Of a DNA stretch of 32,741 bases, positions 1 through 8,203 are shown one piece after another; the first letter of the stretch is position 1, and every line of letters begins with the position of its first letter. The stretch comes from Acidobacteriota bacterium (GTDB lineage: Bacteria > Acidobacteriota > Vicinamibacteria > Vicinamibacterales > CAVVIG01), in contig JADGOC010000026.1 in the NCBI GenBank assembly GCA_017883165.1, forward strand, positions 1 through 32,741, read 5' to 3'. The position numbers and the translations under genes are program-made. Below the pieces are notes generated by a model. It was not told the origin of the DNA. It did not search any database and saw nothing but the letters and a program-made list of their open reading frames with translations.

Positions 1-19
1 GGCTCCGACAACGATTGCG

Positions 20-193
20 TCAGAAATTCTGAGCAATGGGTTGCCAGAAGACGTTGGTGATGGTGCTGCCGAGCGACGTCACGCCGGCGATCACGACGAT
101 GGCGATCAGCACGGCCAGAAGCCCGTACTCGAGCAAGTCCTGTCCGTCGTCGCGACGAACCAGGTGGCTGACGGCAGCGAGCACGCGTTTCAT
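20..193 (-). CDS. flp: Flp-family type IVb pilin (57 aa)
   Basis: Major pilin subunit of a Tad (tight adherence) system, expected to be cleaved by a TadV-type prepilin peptidase and polymerised at the inner membrane. The 57-residue length is normal for Flp. A basic N-terminus (MKRVLAAV, then LVRRDDG) is followed by the Flp processing motif G/QDLLEYG, with Glu at +5 and Tyr at +6 after the predicted cleavage Gly, and then one hydrophobic helix (LLAVLIAIVVIAGV). A GAGG Shine-Dalgarno-like sequence lies about 6 nt before the ATG. It is the second of two tandem minus-strand pilin genes and is separated from the first by a hairpin. It is too short for many gene callers. Identification is secure from the motif; which of the two copies is the major pilin cannot be told. 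Confidence 0.88.
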   Translation of the reverse strand: MKRVLAAVSHLVRRDDGQDLLEYGLLAVLIAIVVIAGVTSLGSTITNVFWQPIAQNF

Positions 194-215
194 GGAGACC
201 TCGCAGAATGTGATG

Positions 216-239
216 GGGGCGGGACGTGGGTCCCGCCCC
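216..239 (-). terminator. Strong inter-pilin hairpin (attenuator or partial terminator)
   Basis: A perfect inverted repeat with two 10-nt arms (GGGGCGGGAC at 216-225 and GTCCCGCCCC at 230-239) and a 4-nt loop. It lies between the two pilin genes, 20 nt after the stop of the upstream pilin and 22 nt before the start of the downstream one. In the direction of pilin transcription no U-tract follows it, so a strong intrinsic terminator is unlikely. An mRNA-stabilising or attenuating hairpin that sets the ratio of the two pilins is more plausible (inference). Confidence 0.55.
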
Positions 240-259
240 TTTGACGATCGCTAGCCTCC

Positions 260-433
260 CTACGTCGCCAACGCGGTTGCGATTCTCGAGAAGATCGAGT
301 TGACGTTGGTGCCCGCCGAGGTGATGGCGACAACGCAGACGAGCGCGATGAGCGCCACGAGCAGCGCGTATTCGAGCAGGTCCTGCCCTTCGTCGTGGCG
401 CGCCAGCGTGCGGAGATACGTAACCAGACTCAT
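260..433 (-). CDS. flp: Flp-family type IVb pilin (57 aa)
   Basis: Second Flp-type pilin, first in transcription order. The start is the ATG at 433, chosen because GGGAGGAAG lies just upstream and because it gives 57 residues, identical in length to its neighbour; a longer in-frame extension upstream lacks pilin features. The sequence shows a basic leader (TYLRTLARHDEG), the Flp motif G/QDLLEYALL with Glu at +5, and a single hydrophobic helix rich in Val, Ile, Ala and Leu. The C-terminal tail is short (TNVNSIFSRIATALAT). The two pilins share the ARHDEGQDLLEY/VRRDDGQDLLEY core but differ downstream, so they are old paralogues and not a fresh duplication. They probably form a Tad/Flp fibre together with the TadE/TadG-type proteins encoded at 8502-11037. 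Confidence 0.9.
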   Translation of the reverse strand: MSLVTYLRTLARHDEGQDLLEYALLVALIALVCVVAITSAGTNVNSIFSRIATALAT

Positions 434-847
434 GACTTCCTCCCGGCGCGCATCACCGCGCCATGTGCGTGTGCCAATTGCGGTCACGCGTCATCGCGTG
501 ATCGCGCGGCATCACCCACCATCGCAACGGCCGTACCACGACGCGCGACGCGCCATCGCCGCGCATCGGCAACTCGTTGCGCGCACGAGCGCTTACGACG
601 CGGCCGGTACGCGGCGCACCGGTGCCGGCGGCGGCGCGTCGTCACGCCGCGGGTCTGCACATTCGTAATGCCGCACGCACTTTTCGTGCGAACGAGCCGG
701 CTCGAAACGGCACACGCGACGACCGCATTTATGTGATCGTGGAAAAGCGCGAGCAAAAATGTCACCTCGCCGGCGCAATCGTGTCCAACGTCTTCAGGAA
801 CGGGATTTGCCATATCAACGGATGGCGTGATCTAAGAGGTGATGGTG
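434..847. other. Intergenic region between divergent pilin and membrane-protein genes
   Basis: This 414-nt region separates the minus-strand pilins from the plus-strand genes and must hold both promoters. I see no convincing ORF: the open frames here are overlapping and of low complexity. It holds an inverted repeat at 484-501 (listed separately), a short stem-loop at 676-690 (CGCAC, 5-nt loop, GTGCG), and an AT-richer patch near 725-765. A weak GG-N10-GC pattern at 740-755 is too degenerate to call a sigma-54 promoter. The Shine-Dalgarno of the next gene (AAGAGG, 834-839) closes the region. Confidence 0.5.
484..501. repeat. Inverted repeat upstream of the pilin genes
   Basis: TCACGCG (484-490), a TCAT spacer, then CGCGTGA (495-501) form a perfect 7-bp dyad. 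It lies about 50-70 nt upstream of the first pilin start on the minus strand, a position suited to an operator or activator site for the pilin promoter. That role is inferred; no regulator is encoded beside it except the degenerate receiver-domain protein at 1125-2216, which has no DNA-binding domain. Confidence 0.35.
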
Positions 848-1123
848 ATGCGGCGTGCGATCGGTGACGCGATGATGACGGCGGGCAGCGCGTTGACACT
901 CGTGCTCGCGCTCGTCCTGCTCGACGATCGCGTCCGCGACCAGATCGGCGCCGTCGTCGACCCGCGCCATCCCAGCGCCGCCCTGGCCGACTTGGGCCAC
1001 CGCGTCAACCAGATCGCGGCGATTGTGGCCGTCGCCGCGCGCAGCCAGAGCATCGATCACGCGCCGCTCGTGATCTTCGCGCTCGCGGCGACCGTGCTCG
1101 TGCTCTTCATGCTTCGAACCTGA
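848..1123 (+). CDS. Small two-helix membrane protein, unknown function
   Basis: A 91-residue protein with two hydrophobic segments: roughly residues 10-26 (MTAGSALTLVLALVLL) and 73-89 (APLVIFALAATVLVLF). They are separated by a polar stretch rich in Asp, Arg and Ala. I chose the ATG at 848 because AAGAGG lies 8 nt upstream; GTG 839 and ATG 842 are in frame but too close to that Shine-Dalgarno. The stop is followed after 1 nt by the start of the receiver-like protein, so the two are almost certainly co-transcribed and translationally coupled. I do not recognise the family. Small two-helix proteins of this kind are common in Tad and secretion loci, and the neighbourhood suggests an envelope role, but no function can be assigned. 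Confidence 0.6.
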   Translation: MRRAIGDAMMTAGSALTLVLALVLLDDRVRDQIGAVVDPRHPSAALADLGHRVNQIAAIVAVAARSQSIDHAPLVIFALAATVLVLFMLRT

Positions 1124-1124
1124 C

Positions 1125-2216
1125 ATGCCGCTGATTCTTGCCATCGAACCCGACCGACGCCAGGCGTCGCAGCTGAAGCGTCTGACGCGCGGCTGCGCCG
1201 CCGATCTGGTCCTCGCCGATACGACCGAGCACGCGCTCGAGGCGATCGGCAATCGCATTCCGGATCTCGTGCTCGTGCCCGCGCTCCTCTCGCCGCAGGA
1301 CGATGCGGCGCTGGCGACGGCGCTGCGCGTCATCGCGGCCGCGGCCCACGTGCAGACGCTGACGATTCCCGTGTTTGCCGCTCCCGTCGCACCCACCCGC
1401 GGCGGCGTGCTGGCCAAATGGCGGCGGGGCCGCGCCACACCCGCCTCCTCGCAGGGCTGCGACCCCGCCGTGTTCGCCGAGCAGATTGCCGCGTATCTGG
1501 CGGAGGCGGCTGTCGCCCGCGAGGCGCTGACGCCGGCCGAAGAGATTGCCGAGGAGCCGGCCCGGCCCGTTCAACCGGCCGAACCGGCGCCCGAGCCGCC
1601 GGCGGAGCCCGAAGAAGAGGAGTGGGAGCCGATCGTCCTTGAGGCGGAGCCGATCGTCCTTGAGGCCGAGCCGATCGTTGTCGCTACTGACCCGGAACCC
1701 GTGCAGGAGCCGGTGCCGGAACCGGTTCCGCGAGCAGCGCAGACCGAACTGTGGGCGTCGCTGTCACTCGCGCCGCACCGATGGCCACGGCTCGACGCCA
1801 TGCTGGCGGAACATCACAGCGTCACGCTCGCGCCGGACGCGGCTGTCGCGCAGCCGGAGACGGTCGCCGCCGCCCCGTCGCGGTCGGAGCCCGCGCGGCC
1901 CGAACCCGCGCGGCCCGAGTGGCTCGACATGCTCGACGCGCTCCGCCACGACATCGACCGCCTGCGCATCGAGCGGACTGAAGCCGCCGCGCCGGCGCCG
2001 ATCGATCGCGCTCAACCGGTTGCGCAGGCAAGGCCGGTCGCGCCGGTCGCGCCGGCCGCGCCGATCGCCACAGGGCCAACGGCCTCGCCGCGCAAACCAA
2101 AGCGGAAGAAGGACCCGCCGCCGGTTCAGGACGAGTGGGGATTTTTCGATCCGCAGCAGTGCGGGTTCACGGCGCTTCTTGCCAAACTCGACGAGATCAA
2201 CGATTCGAGCCAGTAA
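1125..2216 (+). CDS. Degenerate receiver-domain protein with Pro/Glu-rich linker and short conserved-looking C-terminal motif
   Basis: A 363-residue protein in three parts. Residues 1-125 begin like a response-regulator receiver domain (MPLILAIEPDRRQASQLKRL) with an alternating alpha/beta pattern, but the expected phospho-acceptor position (PDLVLVPALLSP, about 46-57) has Val/Pro and no Asp, so it is probably a pseudo-receiver. Residues 140-330 are a low-complexity linker rich in Pro, Glu and Ala, with tandem EAEPIVL units and PARPEPARPE repeats, and look disordered. The last ~30 residues switch to an ordered, aromatic segment (DEWGFFDPQQCGFTALLAKL) after a Lys/Arg-rich patch (RKPKRKKD). No output domain is present. 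It follows the small membrane protein by 1 nt. A scaffold or TadZ/CpaE-like localisation factor for the pilus is possible but speculative. Confidence 0.6.
   Translation: MPLILAIEPDRRQASQLKRLTRGCAADLVLADTTEHALEAIGNRIPDLVLVPALLSPQDDAALATALRVIAAAAHVQTLTIPVFAAPVAPTRGGVLAKWRRGRATPASSQGCDPAVFAEQIAAYLAEAAVAREALTPAEEIAEEPARPVQPAEPAPEPPAEPEEEEWEPIVLEAEPIVLEAEPIVVATDPEPVQEPVPEPVPRAAQTELWASLSLAPHRWPRLDAMLAEHHSVTLAPDAAVAQPETVAAAPSRSEPARPEPARPEWLDMLDALRHDIDRLRIERTEAAAPAPIDRAQPVAQARPVAPVAPAAPIATGPTASPRKPKRKKDPPPVQDEWGFFDPQQCGFTALLAKLDEINDSSQ
1626..1678 (+). repeat. 21-nt tandem repeat inside the linker of the receiver-like gene
   Basis: Two near-perfect 21-nt copies (1626-1646 and 1647-1667, differing at the last base) and a partial third (1668-1678). 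Each begins GAGCCGATCGT and encodes the heptad EPIVLEA. The repeat is in frame, so copy-number change would lengthen or shorten the disordered linker without breaking the gene. Confidence 0.8.
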
Positions 2217-2333
2217 CCGGACCGCTTCTTGCCACGGCTCGTCTCGTCGCCGCTCCGATTGACGTAAACACCCGAGAAACGCGCCGCGCCGGCATGCGCG
2301 CGGCGGCATCTGCACGCGAGCGGCCGACGCGCG

Positions 2334-4826
2334 ATGCAGAAATCGCCATCAGAGCAGGTCAGGCCTGGAGATCTCGTTCGCGTCCGCCGCCGCCGCTGGC
2401 GTGTCCTCGACGTGCGTGCACACGATACGTGTCAAGTGCTGACGCTTGCCGCCGTCGGCGCTTCCGAAGGCACGGCCAGCAACATCCAGCGTGTCATCGC
2501 TCCATTCGACACCATCGAGCGGATCGAACGGCCAACGCGGCTGCGCCTTGTCGCGCGCCGACGATGGCGGCGCGCCTGCCGCGCCCTCATCGCCGACCAC
2601 ACGCCGCCGGGCGCGCTGCGCAGCGGGCGCCGGGCGCGCATCGATCTGCTGCCACACCAGCTCGAGCCCGCGCTCGCCATCGTCCGCGGCCTCGGATCGC
2701 GGCTGCTCTTGGCGGACGATGTGGGGCTTGGGAAGACGATACAGGCGGGCCTCGTGTTGTCTGAGCTACGCGCGCGGGCGGCGATCGAGCGCGCGCTGAT
2801 CCTCACTCCGGCGGGCCTGCGCGAGCAATGGGTTGGCGAGCTCGCGGAGCGCTTCGCCGTCACGGCCGCCATCGCCGACGCGGGCGAGATGCGCCGGCGC
2901 GTGGCGGCGCTGCCGGTCGGCGTCAACCCGTGGTCGACAATCGACGTGGCGATTGCGTCGTTCGATTACGTCAAGCGGCCCGACATTTTCGCGGCGGCCG
3001 CCGCCTGCCGATGGGATGTGTTGATCGTCGACGAAGCGCACGGCGTCGCCGGCGACAGCGGCCGCCACGAGGCGATTGCCGCCCTCGCCGCTAGCGCGCC
3101 CTACGTGCTGCTGCTCACGGCCACGCCACACTGCGGCGATCGACGCGCGTTTCTGTCGCTGTGCCGCCTGGGGCAACATGGCGATCGGTTACTGCTGTTC
3201 CGGCGCACACGCCTCGACGTCAGGCTCGGCGCCGGCCGGCGCGTGCGGCGGCTGCTCGTTCGGCCGAGCGCCGCCGAGCTGCAAATGCACGCGCTCGTGA
3301 CGCGCTTCAGCCGCGCAGTCCTCCAGGACAAGCGAACAGATCGGCTTCAACAGGACGCGTCGAGGTGGCTCGCCATCGCGGTGCTCAACAAACGCGCGCT
3401 GTCGAGCGCGCGGTCGCTCGCCGAAACGGTCGAGCGGCGTCTGGCGGCGCTGGAGTCGAGCGCCCCGCGTCCTTCCCCTGCCGCAATCGACCCCTGGCAG
3501 CCGGCGTTGCCCCTTCCGGATCCCGACGACGAAACAAACGATGCCGATCGAGCGCCCGATCTGGCCGGTCTGGCGCTTGGGGATCCCGCGCGCGAGCACG
3601 CGATGCTCCGCGAGCTCGCCGCATCCGCGCGGCAGGCCGCGCAGCACGAAACCAAAATCGCGGCGCTCATCAGATTTCTCGATCGTGTCAATGAGCCGGT
3701 CATCGTCTTCACCGAGTACCGGGACACTCTCGTGCTGCTGCGCGATGCCATCCGCGCACCAGCCGCCGTGTTGCACGGCGGTCTCGATCGCGCCGAGCGC
3801 ATCTCGGCGCTCGGCGATTTCATCGACGGCCGCCGCGCCATTCTGCTCGCCACTGATGCCGCAGGCGAGGGGCTCAACCTCCATCACAACTGCCGCATCG
3901 TCGTCACTCTCGAGCTGCCGTGGAATCCGATGCGCCTGGAACAGCGAATTGGACGCGTCGATCGCATCGGCCAGCGCCGTACGGTTCATGCCCTGCATCT
4001 CATCGCGCGCGACACAGGAGAGACGCGCATTCTCGATCGGTTGCGGATGCGGATCGCCCAGGCGCGGGCCGACGTCGGCGCTGCCGATCCGCTCGGATCT
4101 CACGACGACGATCTCGCGACCGCGAGGCTGGTGATCGACGGCGCGGCGGACGACGGCGGCGCGCCCTGCGTTCTATCAGAGCCGGATCCTCACGCTCCGA
4201 TTCCAACCGTCTTGCGCGGCGAGGCCGACGCCGAGTCGGCACGCCTCGCGCTGGCGCGCCGCTTCGCGATCGGCCGTCCGTCAAGCTCGCAAGAGGACCA
4301 GCTTGTCGGATGGCTCGAATCCGATGGCGCGTGGCTGTCGTTTTCGCGCGCATCGCGCATGCTCGCGCGAACACGCATCCTGATGATTCTGAAAGTGGCG
4401 TATGAGGACGCAACCGGCCGGCCCATTGAATCGATGCTCGTCCCGGTGACGATTGCGTCCGCCCGGACGCAGCCGCCCTTCGAGAACAGACGATGCGTCG
4501 ATGATGTCGTGAAGTCGGCGATGGCCAACCTGGGCCCAAGGATCGAGCTTGCGGTGGGGTCCTGGCGAGATGCGGCGCTGGCATGCACGCGCGCATTCTT
4601 CGACACGCGGCTGACGAGGGAGCGCGCCATCGCCGCGATCGACATCACATCGCCGACGGCTTTTCAGCCAGGCCTCTTCGACCATCGGTCCACACATCAG
4701 CATCTGACGATGCAAGGTGTCGTTGCCGATGCGGGCGCCGAAATGTCGCGCCGCCTCATCGCGCTCGAGCAGGCGTCGTGCGTTCTGGCACGGCCTGCGC
4801 AGCTTCTCCTCGTGCTCGCTCCCTGA
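2334..4826 (+). CDS. SNF2-family DEAD/DEAH helicase, DrmD-like
   Basis: An 830-residue superfamily 2 helicase/translocase. Visible motifs: Walker A DDVGLGKT (128-135), motif Ia LILTPAGLREQW (~155-166), DEAH (233-236), motif III LLTATPH (260-266), motif V ATDAAGEGLNL (506-516) and motif VI RIGRVDRIGQRR (538-549). The N-terminal ~100 residues are Arg-rich and the C-terminal ~250 carry no domain I know. This arrangement fits SNF2-like translocases found beside adenine methylases in defence loci, most closely DrmD of class 1 DISARM. It probably moves along or remodels DNA using ATP. The methyltransferase gene starts 2 nt after its stop, so they form one translational unit. No nuclease motif is visible. 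The ATG at 2334 has no good Shine-Dalgarno; a start slightly downstream is possible. Confidence 0.85.
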   Translation: MQKSPSEQVRPGDLVRVRRRRWRVLDVRAHDTCQVLTLAAVGASEGTASNIQRVIAPFDTIERIERPTRLRLVARRRWRRACRALIADHTPPGALRSGRRARIDLLPHQLEPALAIVRGLGSRLLLADDVGLGKTIQAGLVLSELRARAAIERALILTPAGLREQWVGELAERFAVTAAIADAGEMRRRVAALPVGVNPWSTIDVAIASFDYVKRPDIFAAAAACRWDVLIVDEAHGVAGDSGRHEAIAALAASAPYVLLLTATPHCGDRRAFLSLCRLGQHGDRLLLFRRTRLDVRLGAGRRVRRLLVRPSAAELQMHALVTRFSRAVLQDKRTDRLQQDASRWLAIAVLNKRALSSARSLAETVERRLAALESSAPRPSPAAIDPWQPALPLPDPDDETNDADRAPDLAGLALGDPAREHAMLRELAASARQAAQHETKIAALIRFLDRVNEPVIVFTEYRDTLVLLRDAIRAPAAVLHGGLDRAERISALGDFIDGRRAILLATDAAGEGLNLHHNCRIVVTLELPWNPMRLEQRIGRVDRIGQRRTVHALHLIARDTGETRILDRLRMRIAQARADVGAADPLGSHDDDLATARLVIDGAADDGGAPCVLSEPDPHAPIPTVLRGEADAESARLALARRFAIGRPSSSQEDQLVGWLESDGAWLSFSRASRMLARTRILMILKVAYEDATGRPIESMLVPVTIASARTQPPFENRRCVDDVVKSAMANLGPRIELAVGSWRDAALACTRAFFDTRLTRERAIAAIDITSPTAFQPGLFDHRSTHQHLTMQGVVADAGAEMSRRLIALEQASCVLARPAQLLLVLAP

Positions 4827-4828
4827 TC

Positions 4829-7800
4829 ATGCTGCCAGGGTTCGGCGGACATCTCGTTTCAGAATTCTTCATCGAATCGCGTCTGGCCGCTGGCGCGGGC
4901 GCTGGAGAGAGTGACGAATTCGACACCGTCCGCGCCGAGGCGGTCCGCCGGCAGCTGGCGCGGTGGCGGAGAGGATCCCGCTCGCTTGGCCCGGCTTCGA
5001 GCGTGCGCGCGCTGCTCGAGAGCGGCGCGGCGCCGCTGGTCGACGCGCTCGGCTTTGACCCGCCAGCTTTTATCAATCAAATCGAACCGTCGCTTGCTGT
5101 CGCGAGTCTCCGTGCCGGCCCACACATCGTCGTGCTCGTCGTGGCACCGTGGGGCGAGCGTCTTGATCGGCTGTGGCGGCCCGCGGTCACTCATGCCATC
5201 CACCGAGGCGCCTCGTGGTGCCTCGCCTTCAACGGCACGCACCTTCGCAGCATCTCGGCCGCGCGGCCATATGCGCGGCGCTACTTCGAGTTCGACGTCG
5301 ATCTGGCGATCGACGATCCCCGTACGTTTTCCGCGCTCTGGTGGCTGAATCGCGCCGACCGTGTCGAGCGTCTTGATTCCATCGTCGACGCGTCGGAGCG
5401 GCACGCATCGGGCGTGTGCCGATCGCTCAGAGACGGTGTCCTCGCCGCGTCGGCCGACGTCCTCGGCGCGCTCATTGGACGCGCCGTGCGCGGACCGGCC
5501 AACGATGCCGGGATCCCCAACGGTTCGCCGGATGCGTTCGAGCAGGCGCTGACGATCGTCTACCGCCTGCTCTTTCTCCTGTTTGCCGAAGCGCGCGGAC
5601 TCGTCCCGCTCTGGCATCCCGTCTATCGCGAGAGCTACAGCATCGACGCGGTGCGGGCCGCAGCCGAACACCCGCACGGCGCGCCGGGCCTCTGGGACGC
5701 TCTGCGAGCCATCGCCAGGTTGGCGCATGCCGGCTGCCGCGCGGGCGATTTGCGAGTGACGCCGTTCAACGGCCGCCTGTTCGCGCCGTCGCGCACACCG
5801 CTCGCCGACCGGCGCGATCTCGATGACCTAGCGGCAAGACGCGCCGTGCTGGCGCTCTCGACTCGCGCGACGCCGGACAGAGCCGGCCGCGAGCGCATCG
5901 CCTACCGCGATCTCGGCGTTGAGCAACTGGGTGCGGTGTACGAAACACTGCTGGACTACGAACCGCGCGTCGCCGCTCCCCCGCCGCGGACCCCCAGGGG
6001 CCGACGCCACGAGTCGCGGCCACTCGTCTCGCTCGAGCCAGGCTCGGGCGTCCGCAAGGCGACCGGTACGTTCTACACGCCGCAGCCAATCGCCGAGTAC
6101 TTGATTCGCCGAACGATCGGTCCACTCGTGCGCGACGCGTCACCCGACCGCATTCTCGGCCTGCGCATCGTTGACCCGGCGATGGGGAGCGGCGCGTTTC
6201 TCGTCGCCGCCTGCCGGTTTCTCGCCGCGGCATACGAGACCGCGCTCGTCAACCACGGCGGCTACCACGGCAGCGATTTCGGTGAGCCCGAACGGACGGC
6301 GATCCGACGCACGATCGCCGAACGCTGCCTGTACGGCGTGGATCTGAATCCGATGGCGGTACAGCTTGCGCGTCTGTCCATCTGGCTGGCGACGCTCGCC
6401 GCCGATCGGCCGCTGACGTTTCTCGATCACCGCTTGCAGGTCGGCGACAGCCTCCTCGGCGCGTGGCTCAGCCAGATGCACCAGCCACCGGCCGTTCGCC
6501 CACGAAAACGGCGCGCGGATCCGTCCTCGCTCCCACTCTTCAATGGTGACGAGATGCGGCGTGCCCTCGCGGACGCGTTGCCGGTTCGCTTCACGCTCGA
6601 GTCGGTGCCGGACGACACGCTCGACCAGGTGCGGGCGAAGGAGCGCGCGCTCGCGGGTTTGAACCGGCGCGACGGCGCGTTGGCGAAGTGGAAGCGCGTC
6701 TGCGACCTCTGGTGCGCGTCGTGGTTTTCACAAAGCGGTGAATTCCGGGTACCATGCTCGGCTTTCAGTGCGCTTGCCGACGCGATTCTCGCCGGCCATG
6801 GCGCGCTGTCGCGCGCGACGGCTGATGCGTATCTCCGACACGCGGACGCGATCGCCCGGTCGCGACGCGTCTTTCACTGGGAGCTGGAGTTCCCTGAGGT
6901 GTTCTTCGCGTCCAACGGCGCGCGACTGCCCATGGGTGGATTCGACGCGGTGATCGGCAACCCGCCATGGGACATGGTCCGCGCGGACGCCGGATCCGCC
7001 AATGCCCGCGCGCGATCGCGAGACGACATCGCGCAGTTCTTGCGATTCACGCGCGACTCGGGCGCTTACGACTCGCAATCGGACGGCCACGCCAACCGGT
7101 ACCAGCTGTTTCTCGAACGGGCGATGTCGCTCACGCGAACCGGTGGACGCCTGGGCCTCGTGCTCCCGTCGGGACTCGCAACCGATCACGGCAGCTCGCG
7201 CCTGCGATCGCGCCTGCTGGGCCGCTGTGATGTCGACGCCCTCGTCGGCTTCGACAACCGGCGCGGCGTCTTTCCGATCCATCGCAGCGTCCGCTTCCTG
7301 CTGCTGACGGCAACCGCCGGATCGTCCACACGCGCGATCGCGTGCCGGCTTGGCGAACACGATCCTGCGGTACTCGAAGGGATCGGCGACGAGCCGGCGG
7401 ACACGAATCCGTCATTCCCGCTTCGGATCACGACGGCGCTGCTCGAGCGGATCTCCGGAGAGGAGCTCACGATCCCCGATTTCCGCAGCGCCGTTGACCT
7501 GGCGATCGCCGAACGCGCTGCGGCCCTCTTCGCGCCGCTCGGCAGCCACGCCGGCTGGGCCGCGCATTTCGGCCGCGAGCTGAATGCGACCGACGACCGC
7601 GCACATCTTCACGATGCCGGCGGCGGGCTGCCGATCATCGAAGGCAAGCAGGTCGAGCCGTTTCGCGTCGCGGTCGCTTCATCTCGCCACGCCGTCGCCG
7701 CCGGCGACGCGCGCCGACTCCTCAAGTCGAGCCGCCACGAACGCCCGCGGCTCGGCTATCGCGATGTGGCCAGCGCGACAAACCGCCTCACCCTGATCGC

Positions 7801-8203
7801 GGCGATCCTTCCGGCGGGATGCGTCTCGACGCACACGGTGTTCTGCTTGCGGACGCCGCTGCCGCTCCCCGCGCAGCACTTCCTGTGCGGAGTCTTCAAC
7901 AGCTTCGTCGTGAACTATCTGGTACGGCTCCGCGTGACGACGCACGTCACGACAGCGATGGTGGAGCGGCTGCCGATCCCGCGGCGCGATGACGGTCCGC
8001 GCGCGTTCCGCGAGATCGCGGCGCTTTCCCGCCTTCTTGCCCGCCGGCCGGATCCGGCCGCATCGGCGCGCCTGCAGGCGCTCGTCGCCGGGTTCTATCA
8101 GCTGACCGTAGAGGAGTTCGAGCACATCCTCGGGACGTTTCCGCTGATCCCGCGGGAAGAGCGGGACGCGGCGCTCGAGCGATATACGAAGACACAGAGA
8201 TGA
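4829..8203 (+). CDS. Eco57I-type adenine-N6 DNA methyltransferase, DrmMI/type IIG-like
   Basis: A 1124-residue DNA methylase; the start is the ATG 2 nt after the helicase stop (the frame stays open upstream, but that part overlaps the helicase). Residues 1-180 resemble the N-terminal nuclease-like fold of type I/IIG enzymes (VVLVVAPWGERLDRLW, then WCLAFNGTHLR and PYARRYFEFD), but without a recognisable E-x-K active site. Residues ~410-820 are the methylase: motif X-like TGTFYTPQPIAEYL (412-425), AdoMet motif I VDPAMGSGAFLV (448-459), YGVDLNPMAVQLA (502-514), and catalytic motif IV NPPW (711-714), which indicates N6-adenine methylation. Residues ~930-1060 look like a TaqI-type target-recognition domain (IIEGKQVEPFRV, VERLPIP). 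Together with the helicase it forms a two-gene DISARM-like or type ISP-like module. A modification-only or regulatory function cannot be excluded. Confidence 0.85.
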   Translation: MLPGFGGHLVSEFFIESRLAAGAGAGESDEFDTVRAEAVRRQLARWRRGSRSLGPASSVRALLESGAAPLVDALGFDPPAFINQIEPSLAVASLRAGPHIVVLVVAPWGERLDRLWRPAVTHAIHRGASWCLAFNGTHLRSISAARPYARRYFEFDVDLAIDDPRTFSALWWLNRADRVERLDSIVDASERHASGVCRSLRDGVLAASADVLGALIGRAVRGPANDAGIPNGSPDAFEQALTIVYRLLFLLFAEARGLVPLWHPVYRESYSIDAVRAAAEHPHGAPGLWDALRAIARLAHAGCRAGDLRVTPFNGRLFAPSRTPLADRRDLDDLAARRAVLALSTRATPDRAGRERIAYRDLGVEQLGAVYETLLDYEPRVAAPPPRTPRGRRHESRPLVSLEPGSGVRKATGTFYTPQPIAEYLIRRTIGPLVRDASPDRILGLRIVDPAMGSGAFLVAACRFLAAAYETALVNHGGYHGSDFGEPERTAIRRTIAERCLYGVDLNPMAVQLARLSIWLATLAADRPLTFLDHRLQVGDSLLGAWLSQMHQPPAVRPRKRRADPSSLPLFNGDEMRRALADALPVRFTLESVPDDTLDQVRAKERALAGLNRRDGALAKWKRVCDLWCASWFSQSGEFRVPCSAFSALADAILAGHGALSRATADAYLRHADAIARSRRVFHWELEFPEVFFASNGARLPMGGFDAVIGNPPWDMVRADAGSANARARSRDDIAQFLRFTRDSGAYDSQSDGHANRYQLFLERAMSLTRTGGRLGLVLPSGLATDHGSSRLRSRLLGRCDVDALVGFDNRRGVFPIHRSVRFLLLTATAGSSTRAIACRLGEHDPAVLEGIGDEPADTNPSFPLRITTALLERISGEELTIPDFRSAVDLAIAERAAALFAPLGSHAGWAAHFGRELNATDDRAHLHDAGGGLPIIEGKQVEPFRVAVASSRHAVAAGDARRLLKSSRHERPRLGYRDVASATNRLTLIAAILPAGCVSTHTVFCLRTPLPLPAQHFLCGVFNSFVVNYLVRLRVTTHVTTAMVERLPIPRRDDGPRAFREIAALSRLLARRPDPAASARLQALVAGFYQLTVEEFEHILGTFPLIPREERDAALERYTKTQR

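Noticed and set aside
740-755. GG-N10-GC pattern suggesting another sigma-54 promoter
   Set aside because: Only the invariant dinucleotides match; the flanking consensus (TGGAAA, GAGCA) is too poor.
815-1438. Long minus-strand open frame opposite the membrane-protein and receiver-like genes
   Set aside because: Arg/Ser/His-rich composition without any domain, fully antisense to two coupled genes that have Shine-Dalgarno and recognisable features; typical shadow in high-GC DNA.
3189-4103. 304-codon minus-strand frame antisense to the helicase
   Set aside because: It covers conserved helicase motifs V and VI on the other strand; its own sequence has no motif and no plausible start region.
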